Assembly: GCA_017509255.1 (NCBI GenBank)
Contig: JAFWQA010000044.1
Span: forward strand, 1-48,701
DNA: 48,701 nucleotides
Origin: Clostridia bacterium
GTDB taxonomy: Bacteria > Bacillota > Clostridia > Christensenellales > Aristaeellaceae
Direction: 5' to 3'
Each line of letters starts with the position of its first letter. The first letter of the stretch is position 1. The notes beneath the pieces are model-generated. The model did not search any database. It saw only the letters and a list, made by a program, of their open reading frames with translations, and had not been told where the DNA came from. Of this stretch, positions 8,538 through 16,800 are shown in pieces. Both the position numbers and the translations under genes were made by a program.

Positions 8538-10389
8538 ATTCTACCGTAACGCTTTTGGCCAGATTGCGGGGTTTGTCCACGTCTTCTCCGCGCCCTACGG
8601 CTGTATAATAGGCCAGTAGCTGCATCGGGATCACAGCCAGGCTTCCCGCGAAATGGGGATCCGTCCTGGGAATGTAAACCGTGAAATCCGCAGTGTCTTC
8701 AATGCTGTAGTAGCCGTAATTGGCCACCGCCATCAGATAGGCTCCTCTGCTTTTGACCTCCACCATATTGCTGAGTGTTTTTTCATACAGTTCCGGCTGT
8801 GTCAGACATCCGATCACCAGTCGTCCGTCTTCGATCAGGCTGATCGTTCCGTGCTTCAGTTCTCCGGCTGCGTAAGCTTCGGAATGAATATAGCTGATTT
8901 CCTTCAGTTTCAGGCTTCCTTCCAGGCAAATGGCGTAATCCAGTCCCCTTCCGATATAAAAAACATCTTTGGTATTGCCGAGCTTGGATGCAAACCATTG
9001 AAGCCGTTCCTTGTCCTCGAGCAGGCGCTCTACCTTGTCCGGAAGCTTCTCCAGTTCTTCCAGGAGGGGCTTTGTATCCTTGATTGTGTCCCGAACCTCC
9101 CCCAGGCGGATCGCAAACAGGTACATGGCGATCAGCTGCGCGCTGTAGGCTTTTGTTGTGGCTACGGCGATTTCCGGACCGGCTTTGGTATAAAAAACGG
9201 AGTCTGCTTCCCGGGCAATGGAGGACCCGACGACATTGACGATGGAAAAGGTCCGGATCCCGTTCTTTTTGGCTTCTCGCAGTGCGGCAAGGCTGTCCGC
9301 CGTTTCGCCCGACTGGGAAATAATGATCACGAGGGCATCCTTTTCCAGCTTCATTTTCCGGTAACGGAACTCACTGGCCAGTTCAACCCGGACGGGAACG
9401 CCGGTAAGATCTTCGGTCACATACTGTCCGATCACGCCGACGTGGTATGCGGAACCGCAGGCCACGATATAGATCTGCCGGATTTGCCGGAGCTGCTCCT
9501 CATCCAGTCCCAGATCGATGATTCCGTTCTGTACGGCGCTGTGCAGCGTGTCAGCGATCACTCTGGGCTGCTCATGGATCTCCTTCATCATGAAGTGCTC
9601 ATAGCCGCCCTTTTCCGCTGCTTCTGCGGAAAATGTCACCTCTGTAAGCTCCTTCTGCACCTCATCGCCGTTCAGGTTGAAGAAATGAGCTTCTCCGGGC
9701 AAAAGTCTCGCCATCTCCAGATTGTCAATGTAATAGACTGACCGGGTATAATTCAGAATGGCAGGCACGTCGGAAGCGATATAGGTTTCTCCGTCCGCAA
9801 TGCCGATGATCATCGGGCTGTCCTTCCGGGCAACATATATCTCGTTCGGATAATCGCTGAACATAACCTCCAGCGCGTATGATCCGCGTACCCGGACCAT
9901 GGTTTTGGCGATCGCGTCGATCGGCCCGATCTGATATTTTTTGTAATAATAATCGATCAGCTTGATGACCACTTCAGTATCTGTACTGCTGTAAAAGCTA
10001 TATCCGTGCCGGAGCAGCTTTTCCTTCAGTTCGATATAGTTTTCGATGATGCCGTTATGGACCCCGACAACTTCAGACTCAACTGTTCCGGAAGCAGAAC
10101 CTGTGCAGTTTCCGCTCACGTGGGGATGAGCGTTGATCTGCGTAGGCTCTCCGTGAGTCGCCCACCGGGTATGTCCGATGCCGCAGCAGCCTTCCAGAGC
10201 TTTCCCGTTATCGGTTTTTTCCTCCAGTTTGACCAGCTTCCCGGTAGATTTGACGACCTCCGCCGGTGCCGATCCGTTCCGCACGGCCAGCCCGGCCGAA
10301 TCGTATCCTCTGTATTCCAGCTTTTCCAGCCCATGCAGCAGAATAGGGCCTGCCTGCCTGTGTCCGGTGAATCCGACAATTCCGCACAT
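8536..10389 (-). CDS. glmS: Glutamine-fructose-6-phosphate aminotransferase (isomerising)
   Basis: Makes glucosamine-6-phosphate from fructose-6-phosphate and glutamine, feeding peptidoglycan synthesis. Starting at 10389 the protein has 617 residues and begins MCGIVGFTGH, with Cys2 as the nucleophile after methionine removal. An ATG twelve bases upstream would put four extra residues before the cysteine. GGAAGG lies twelve bases before the chosen start. The class II glutaminase covers about residues 1-230, followed by two SIS sugar-isomerase domains with VACGSAYH and IGRGLDYAICLEG. The C terminus LAKSVTVE is the usual catalytic tail. No glmS ribozyme is found upstream, so feedback must work otherwise. 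Confidence 0.97.
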   Translation of the reverse strand: MCGIVGFTGHRQAGPILLHGLEKLEYRGYDSAGLAVRNGSAPAEVVKSTGKLVKLEEKTDNGKALEGCCGIGHTRWATHGEPTQINAHPHVSGNCTGSASGTVESEVVGVHNGIIENYIELKEKLLRHGYSFYSSTDTEVVIKLIDYYYKKYQIGPIDAIAKTMVRVRGSYALEVMFSDYPNEIYVARKDSPMIIGIADGETYIASDVPAILNYTRSVYYIDNLEMARLLPGEAHFFNLNGDEVQKELTEVTFSAEAAEKGGYEHFMMKEIHEQPRVIADTLHSAVQNGIIDLGLDEEQLRQIRQIYIVACGSAYHVGVIGQYVTEDLTGVPVRVELASEFRYRKMKLEKDALVIIISQSGETADSLAALREAKKNGIRTFSIVNVVGSSIAREADSVFYTKAGPEIAVATTKAYSAQLIAMYLFAIRLGEVRDTIKDTKPLLEELEKLPDKVERLLEDKERLQWFASKLGNTKDVFYIGRGLDYAICLEGSLKLKEISYIHSEAYAAGELKHGTISLIEDGRLVIGCLTQPELYEKTLSNMVEVKSRGAYLMAVANYGYYSIEDTADFTVYIPRTDPHFAGSLAVIPMQLLAYYTAVGRGEDVDKPRNLAKSVTVE

Positions 10390-10408
10390 CTTTTGCATCA
10401 TCCTTCCC

Positions 10409-10434
10409 GCAGACTCTTTTATGAAGATGTCTGC
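10409..10434 (-). other. Short leader hairpin before glmS
   Basis: GCAGAC and GTCTGC form a stem in the first 30 bases of the glmS transcript, ending just before the GGAAGG ribosome site. It has no T run and is not a terminator. It may stabilise the mRNA or affect ribosome access. Confidence 0.4.
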
Positions 10435-10441
10435 AAGATGT

Positions 10442-10469
10442 ATTATAACATATTGTTTATTTTTTGCAA
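10442..10469 (-). promoter_or_regulatory. Promoter of glmS
   Basis: Minus strand -35 TTGCAA (10464-10469), 16-base spacer and consensus -10 TATAAT (10442-10447). The leader is about 45 bases long, too short for a glmS ribozyme. Confidence 0.8.
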
Positions 10470-10630
10470 CCGGGTCCTTTTACCGTTTCACAGCAAATAG
10501 ATGTCGCATATTGTCTTAATAATGTATCTCCGAAGCTGTAAACGATTGACAGTCTGCGGGCTTTGGGATGAAGCCGTTTCCCTTCACAGCCTGAAGCGGC
10601 TTTCCCGTTCCCGGGAAAGCCGCTTTTTGT
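10470..10630 (+). ncRNA. Candidate small RNA ending at an orphan plus-strand terminator
   Basis: A perfect 14-pair stem (10594-10607 with 10612-10625) followed by TTTTTGTT lies in the gap between two minus-strand genes. It has the polarity to end a plus-strand transcript; the minus-strand side lacks a T run. Within 10560-10580, GGCTT and AAGCC form a second hairpin. A weak plus-strand promoter (TTTCAC, 17 bases, TATTGT, about 10486-10514) would give an RNA of roughly 110 bases. Alternatively the hairpin simply serves amt as a poor minus-strand terminator. Low confidence. Confidence 0.3.
10594..10630 (+). terminator. Strong plus-strand terminator hairpin
   Basis: AAGCGGCTTTCCCG pairs with CGGGAAAGCCGCTT across a four-base loop, with a T run on the plus strand only. 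No plus-strand gene precedes it. On the minus strand it stands immediately after the amt/PII stop codon, where it could still act as a 3' stabilising hairpin. Confidence 0.75.
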
Positions 10631-10639
10631 TATTCCGGT

Positions 10640-12397
10640 TTATTCCACATCCTGCAGTGCGTCATACCCTTCCTCGCCGGTCCGCACCTTCACAACATTC
10701 TCCACATCGTAAACAAATATCTTTCCGTCTCCGATATGGCCTGTGTAAAGCACTTTCTTGGCTGTTTCGATCACACTGCGCACAGGCACCTTGCTCACAA
10801 CGATGTCCACCTGCACCTTGGGAAGCAGGTTGGCCTCCACCTGAACGCCGCGGTAGTACTCAGGCTTGCCCTTCTGCTGACCGTAGCCCATCACGTGGGA
10901 AACGGTCATGCCGGTCACGCCCAGCTTGCTCATGGCATCCTTCAGAGCATACAGGCGCTCTTCCTTGCATACGATCTCCACCTTCGTAAACTTGGGTGTT
11001 CCCTCCTCAAAGGCGGGAACCTTTTTCACGGGAACGGCTTCTGCGACGGGGGTTTCTCCGCTGACCACAACAGGCGCCGCGCCTTCTTCAATATAATCCG
11101 GCAGCATGGCGAATCCGGCATAAGCTGAAGGCAGGCCGTGCTCTGTAGTATCCAGGCCCAGAGTTTCTTCTTCGCGGGATACGCGAAGCCCGATCAGCTT
11201 TTTAATGATGAGGAAAACGACGGTGATGGTAGCTGCCGTCCATGCTGCGACAGAAACAAAACCGGTCAGCTGAAGTCCCATCAGTTCAAATCCGCCTCCG
11301 TAAAAGAGGCCTGTCAGCGTTTTCCCGGAAGCATTGGCAATGCTGTATCCCGGAGCCGCGCTGGTGGCGAAAAGGCCGACCGAAAGAGTGCCCCAGATGC
11401 CGTTCATGCAGTGTACCGCAACAGCGCCGACCGGATCGTCAATATGCAGTTTCTGATCCAGCAGCCATACGCCAAACACGACCAGCACGCCGGCTACCGC
11501 GCCGATGACCGCGGCGCCAAGGGCGTCCGTCACGTCGCAGGGAGCCGTGATCGCTACCAGGCCGGCCAGAGACGCGTTCAGGCACATGGACACGTCGGGC
11601 TTTCCGTACTTGATCCAGGTAAAGATCATGCAGACCACCGTCGCGACCGACGGAGCAATTGTCGTAGTCAGGAAAATGGATCCCATCTGTTCAATGGAAG
11701 TTGCTGCGGCGCCGTTGAATCCGTACCATCCCAGCCAGAGGATGAATACACCCAGCGCGCCCAGTGCGATGCTGTGGCCGGGGAATGCATGGATCTCCGT
11801 TACTTTTCCGCTTTCATCCTTCTTGAATTTGCCGAGTCTGGGGCCGAGCAGTTTTGCGCCGATCAGCGCCGAAATACCTCCGACCATGTGGATCGCGCAG
11901 GAACCCGCAAAATCGTGGAATCCGATCTGAGCAAGCCAGCCGCCGCCCCAGATCCAGTGTGCTTCAATGGGATAGATAACTGCGGAAATAACCGCGGAAT
12001 AAACACAGTAAGAAAGGAATTTCGTTCTCTCTGCCATCGCCCCGGAGACGATTGTGGCTGTTGTGGCGCAGAACACAAGATTAAATACAAAACTGGAGAA
12101 GTCAAAGTCCGTGTAGGCTGTGAAAAGGTCAAATCCAGGTTTGCCGATCAGTCCGACCAGGTCTTCCCCCATCAGAAGGCTGAATCCGATCAGAACAAAC
12201 ACCACGGTTCCGATACAGAAGTCCATCAGATTCTTCATAATAATATTGCCGGTGTTTTTGGCCCGTGTAAAGCCTGCCTCCACCATGGCAAATCCTGCCT
12301 GCATCCAGAACACCAGCGCAGCGCCGATCAGGAACCAAACCCCGAACACCTGTCCCTGCGTCATCTCCGCAACCAATTCGCGAATCGTCTCATCCAT
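10640..12397 (-). CDS. amt: Ammonium transporter fused to a PII signal protein
   Basis: A membrane ammonium channel with a PII (GlnB/GlnK) domain on the same chain, 585 residues. The Amt part (about 1-440, eleven predicted membrane segments) keeps the pore histidines in DFAGSCAIH and VGAVAVHCMNG. A linker leads to PII at about 475-585, with the nucleotide segment GDGKIFVYDVENVVKVRTGE. The T loop reads YYRGVQVEANLLPK, so the tyrosine uridylylated in enteric PII is absent and control by UTase is unlikely. Such fusions presumably let PII gate its own channel. It follows gltD by 89 bases, and the gap holds the shared leader box and a hairpin, so it may be read as a separately gated last gene of glnA-gltB-gltD-amt. 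Confidence 0.93.
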   Translation of the reverse strand: MDETIRELVAEMTQGQVFGVWFLIGAALVFWMQAGFAMVEAGFTRAKNTGNIIMKNLMDFCIGTVVFVLIGFSLLMGEDLVGLIGKPGFDLFTAYTDFDFSSFVFNLVFCATTATIVSGAMAERTKFLSYCVYSAVISAVIYPIEAHWIWGGGWLAQIGFHDFAGSCAIHMVGGISALIGAKLLGPRLGKFKKDESGKVTEIHAFPGHSIALGALGVFILWLGWYGFNGAAATSIEQMGSIFLTTTIAPSVATVVCMIFTWIKYGKPDVSMCLNASLAGLVAITAPCDVTDALGAAVIGAVAGVLVVFGVWLLDQKLHIDDPVGAVAVHCMNGIWGTLSVGLFATSAAPGYSIANASGKTLTGLFYGGGFELMGLQLTGFVSVAAWTAATITVVFLIIKKLIGLRVSREEETLGLDTTEHGLPSAYAGFAMLPDYIEEGAAPVVVSGETPVAEAVPVKKVPAFEEGTPKFTKVEIVCKEERLYALKDAMSKLGVTGMTVSHVMGYGQQKGKPEYYRGVQVEANLLPKVQVDIVVSKVPVRSVIETAKKVLYTGHIGDGKIFVYDVENVVKVRTGEEGYDALQDVE

Positions 12398-12423
12398 GTC
12401 TTATCACTCCTTCTTTTTATGAG

Positions 12424-12475
12424 AAAAGGTGTCCGTTTCAGCGGATTCTCCCGCTTTCCCGGACGCCTTTGCCCT
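12424..12475 (-). promoter_or_regulatory. Intergenic attenuator before amt/PII (conserved box plus hairpin)
   Basis: On the minus strand the box AGGGCAAAGGCGTC (12462-12475) is one base off the consensus of the other three. AAAGGCGTCCG pairs with CGGACACCTTT (one mismatch), with an inner stem AGCGG/CCGCT, followed by TTTTC. No -10 or -35 sits at the spacing seen at the other sites, so this copy is probably read from the glnA operon. That favours action on RNA rather than as a DNA operator. Confidence 0.65.
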
Positions 12476-12486
12476 CTTTGAAATAT

Positions 12487-13890
12487 TTACTTCAGAAAAA
12501 ATCCTGCTTCATCGGCAGCTGCCCGGCCGTCAGCAATGGCACGGACCACCAGGGACTGCCCTGTTTTCATATCACCGGCGGTGAACAGCTTTCCGCCGAT
12601 CCGATGGCTGCCCTTCTCGGTTTCAGGCACTCCCCTGGAACCCAGAGTCAGTCGGAAGGACTCTGCCGTTTTCTGATCGCAGCCGGTAAAACCTGCTGCG
12701 ATCAGCAGGAGCTGGCAGGGTAATGCCTCTTCGGTGCCCGGCACATGCTCCATCCTGCCCTCGGGAGTCCGCCTTACGCGTACGGTTTGGACGGCTTCGA
12801 TCTTCCCTTCCGCGTCCGTCAGGATTTCTTTAACGGTCGTTTCATATATTCTCGGATCTTTTCCGAACAACGTGATCGCTTCCTCCTGGCCGTAATCGGT
12901 TCTCAGGATCCGCGGCCATTCCGGCCACGGATTTCCGGCTGTTCTTTCCATCGGAGGAGCGGGCAGCATTTCCAGCTCTGTAAGGGAACGGCATCCCTGC
13001 CTGATCGCGGTGCCCACGCAGTCATTACCGGTATCTCCCCCGCCGACAACGATCACGTCCAGGCCTCTGGCGCTGACCGACGGTATATCCCCTCCGATCA
13101 CACTTCGGGTCGCTTCTGTCAGATAGTCCACAGCGAAGCGTACTCCCTCCGCGTTCTCCCCGGGAACATTCAGCGTTCTCGGTTTTCTTGCGCCTCCGCA
13201 AAGAACAGCCGCGTCGAAATCCTTCAGGATTTCCGGTGTTGCTTCCGTACCGGTCTGAAAAACGATCCCTTCCTCGCGCATGAGTCCGATCCTTCTGGAG
13301 ACGACGCTCTTGGGAAGCTTCATGTTCGGGATCCCGAACATCAGCAGGCCTCCCGGATATTCTGCCCTTTCAAATACGGTTACACTGTGGCCCATCTGAT
13401 TCAGCCTGTCTGCCGCGGCGAGACCTGACGGTCCCGAGCCTGCAACGGCGACCCTTTTTCCGGTCCTTGCTGACGGGATTCGCGGCCTGACCCAGCCTTT
13501 TTCATAGCCCTTCTCGATCAGGTACAGTTCATTGTCCCGGTTCACGGATGCTCCTTTTTCCGCCAGATTGCACGCTTTTTCGCACAGTGCCGGGCAGACT
13601 CTTCCGGTAAATTCCGGAAAAGGTGCGGTTTTGAGCAGTCTCTCCAGGGCTCCTCTCTCATCCCCCCTCCAGAGGAGATCGTTCCACTCCGGAATCAGAT
13701 TATGCAGCGGACAGCCGTAATCGGATTGGCAGAACGGGACTCCGCAGTTCATGCAGCGGGACGCCTGCTCCTGCCTTTCTCTGGGATTCAGTTCCAGATG
13801 GAGAGAGGAATAATCCCGGATCCTTTCCGCTTCGGATCTCCACGGATTCTCATTTCTTTCCCTTTCCATAAAGCCTGTTGCCTTTCCCAT
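12487..13890 (-). CDS. gltD: Glutamate synthase (NADPH) small subunit
   Basis: Passes electrons from NADPH through FAD and Fe-S centres to GltB. It has 467 residues. The N-terminal cysteine set (CMNCGVPFC and the following YGCPLHN, residues 46-63) binds 4Fe-4S clusters. The FAD motif AGSGPSGLAAA is near residue 150, and the NADPH motif VGGGDTGNDC is near residue 290. The start at 13890 (MGKATGF) has GGAGG seven bases upstream and lies four bases after the gltB stop, so the two are tightly coupled. The longer frame beginning inside gltB is not used. Confidence 0.96.
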   Translation of the reverse strand: MGKATGFMERERNENPWRSEAERIRDYSSLHLELNPRERQEQASRCMNCGVPFCQSDYGCPLHNLIPEWNDLLWRGDERGALERLLKTAPFPEFTGRVCPALCEKACNLAEKGASVNRDNELYLIEKGYEKGWVRPRIPSARTGKRVAVAGSGPSGLAAADRLNQMGHSVTVFERAEYPGGLLMFGIPNMKLPKSVVSRRIGLMREEGIVFQTGTEATPEILKDFDAAVLCGGARKPRTLNVPGENAEGVRFAVDYLTEATRSVIGGDIPSVSARGLDVIVVGGGDTGNDCVGTAIRQGCRSLTELEMLPAPPMERTAGNPWPEWPRILRTDYGQEEAITLFGKDPRIYETTVKEILTDAEGKIEAVQTVRVRRTPEGRMEHVPGTEEALPCQLLLIAAGFTGCDQKTAESFRLTLGSRGVPETEKGSHRIGGKLFTAGDMKTGQSLVVRAIADGRAAADEAGFFLK

Positions 13891-13894
13891 GAGC

Positions 13895-16800
13895 TTACCT
13901 CCTTTCCAGCAGCCGCCGGTATTCTGTCGGAATAACCATCCGGAAGAAGGGCAGCCACGCGTCAAAGCTTTCCAGAATGCGCCCTGCTTTGGGGGACCTG
14001 GTGATTTCAGCATGAAGTGTCAGCATTTCCTTCAGTTCTGCCGCGTATTCCTTTTCCGAAAGATCGTATACCTCCACCATTGCGTTGTTCAGGTGTCTGC
14101 TCAGCTCGCCTTCCCTGTCCAGCACATAGGCGATCCCGCCTGACATGCCGGCCGCGAAATTGTCTCCGATCGGTCCGATCACCGCGACCCTTCCTCCGGT
14201 CATATACTCGCAGCCGTGATCTCCTGTTCCCTCAACGACCGCCTTCGCCCCGGAATTCCGGACGCAGAACCGTTCCCCGGCCATTCCGGCAATATAGGCC
14301 TCGCCGCCTGTCGCTCCGTACAGAGCAACATTTCCGATCAGCGTATCTCCTTCAGCGGTCCTGCCCTCTTCCGGAGGAATGACGGCAATGCATCCTCCCG
14401 AGAGCCCCTTGCCGAGATAATCGTTGGCCTCACCCTTCAGGATCAACTGGATATCCCCTGGCAGAAACGCGCCGAAGCTTTGACCGCCGCATCCGCGGAC
14501 CCTCAGCACGCTTTTTCCGGAGGCACCGCTGGCAGCCTGCCTGGAAGCATACAGTGTCCCGAAAGTACGGTCCGTGTTGAAAACTTCCGTTCCGATAGGC
14601 AGCCTTCGCTGATCTGCCCTTTCCTGAAGCCTGAAATCGAATTCACTTTCCTTGCGGAAAAACCGGTTTTCTCTGCACCGTGTCAGATCACTCAGATCGA
14701 TGGGGCTCTCATCCGCCGTTTTCAGCAGATCGCCCCTGCCCACCAGTTCATTGACAGTCCTTGCGCCGAGTCCGGCCATAATCTCCCGCAGCTGTTCAGC
14801 GATAAAGAACATGAACCGCTGAACATACTCCGGTTTGCCCGCAAAGCGCTTGCGAAGCTCCGGATTCTGAGTGGCAATGCCGAAGGGGCAGGTATCCAGA
14901 TTGCAGACTCTCATCATCCGGCAGCCCATCACGACCAGCGGAGCAGTTGCAAAAGCAAATTCTTCAGCGCCGAGCAGCAGTGCTATGGCTACGTCACGGC
15001 CGGTCATCAGCTTCCCGTCCGTTTCCAGTGTGACCATTTCCCTCAGTCCGTTTTTGCAGAGTGACTGGTGAGCCTCTGCCAGGCCCAGCTCCCAGGGAAG
15101 TCCCGCGCCGTGAATGGAAGTCAGCGGTGCGGCGCCGGTCCCGCCTTCGCCTCCGGAAATTAGCACGACCTGCGCTCCGGCCTTAGCTACGCCTGAAGCA
15201 ATGGTCCCCACACCGGTTTCCGACACCAGCTTGACTGAGATCCTTGCGTTTTCATTCGTGCATTTCAGATCATAAATCAGCTGCGCGAGATCTTCTATGG
15301 AATAAATATCATGGTGAGGCGGCGGAGAGATCAGAGAGATTCCCGGCGTGGAGCACCGTGTTCTCGCGACCTCCTCGGAGACCTTCCCGCCGGGGAGATG
15401 ACCACCCTCGCCAGGTTTTGCGCCCTGTGCCATCTTGATCTGGATTTCCTTCGCTGAAAGCAGGTATTTCAGCGTAACGCCGAAGCGTCCGGACGCCACC
15501 TGCTTGATAGCCGAATTCAGGGCGGTACCGAGTCTTTCGGGCAGCTCGCCCCCTTCACCCGTATTGGATTTGGCGCCGATCCCGTTCATCGCCTCCGCCA
15601 GGCATTCATGTGCCTCCTTGGACAGAGAGCCGTAAGACATGGCCCCTGTTTTGAAGCGCTTGACGATTTCAGATGCCGGCTCCACTTCTTCAAGCGGGAT
15701 CTCCCTGCAGTTTTCAAACCGGAAGTCCAGCATTCCGCGGATCGTTTTCGGCCCGTCGTTCTTCAGCTTGTCTGCATATTTGCGGAACATTCCGTAATCG
15801 TTGTTCCACACAGATTGCTGCAGCAGGTGGATGGTTTCCGGGCTGTAAAGATGCTCTTCGGCATCCTTGCCGGTTCTGAGCCGGTGCCTGCCTATGCTGT
15901 CAGGTGTCCGGTCGCAGTCCTGTCCGCTGAATGCTTTCCCATGATGCCACAGCACGTCTTCTTCTATGCTTTTCAGGTCCTTCCCGTCCAGCCGGTGCAG
16001 TGTGTTCGTAAAGTAACGGTCCACAAGGTCGCCGTTCAGGCCGAGGGCTTCGAAAAGCTGTGCGCTCTGATATGCCTGCATGGTGGAAACACCCATCTTG
16101 GAAGCAATATGCAGCACTGCGTCCGTCAGTGCCTGATTGTAATCCCGGACTGCCTGGCCCGCCGGCTTTGGGATCTGTCCGCTCTCGCACAGGGCAATGA
16201 TGCATTCATGCGCCAGATAAGGGTTGACGCAGCGCGCGCCGTAAGCGATCAGCAGGGCCATCTGGTGTGCGTCCCGCGGTTCACCGCTTTCCAACACGAC
16301 CGATATCGCCGTGCGCATTTTATGCTGCACAAGATATTGCTCCAGCGCCGATACCGCCAGCAGGGACGGGATCGCCATATGAGTCCTGTCCACTCCCCTG
16401 TCCGAAAGGATCAGGATATTGGTGCCTCTGGCATAAGCTTCCTGACAGGATTCAAACAAGTGATTCAGCGCGCCCTCAAGACCGGTTTCCTCAGTAAACA
16501 GGATCGGAAGTGTCTCCACCTGAAAGCCCGGATGATCGATCTCACGGATCCGCTGCAGCTCCTCAGCGGTAATGACCGGTGTCGGCAGTTCCAGCACCGC
16601 GCAGTTCTCAGCGCATGGATTCAGCAGGTTTCCGTCATCTCCCAGATAGACGGCGCAGTCCGTCTTCAGCTGTTCCCTCAGCGCGTCGATCGGGGGATTC
16701 GTTACCTGCGCAAAGCGCTGTTTAAAATAGGAAAAAAGCGGAGGATGTGTTTTTGACAGAACGGCGATCGGCTCGTCTGCCCCCATCGCTCCGATGGGCT

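Noticed and set aside
10402-10630. glmS ribozyme
   Set aside because: A consensus promoter leaves only about 45 bases of leader, and the ribozyme core sequences are absent.
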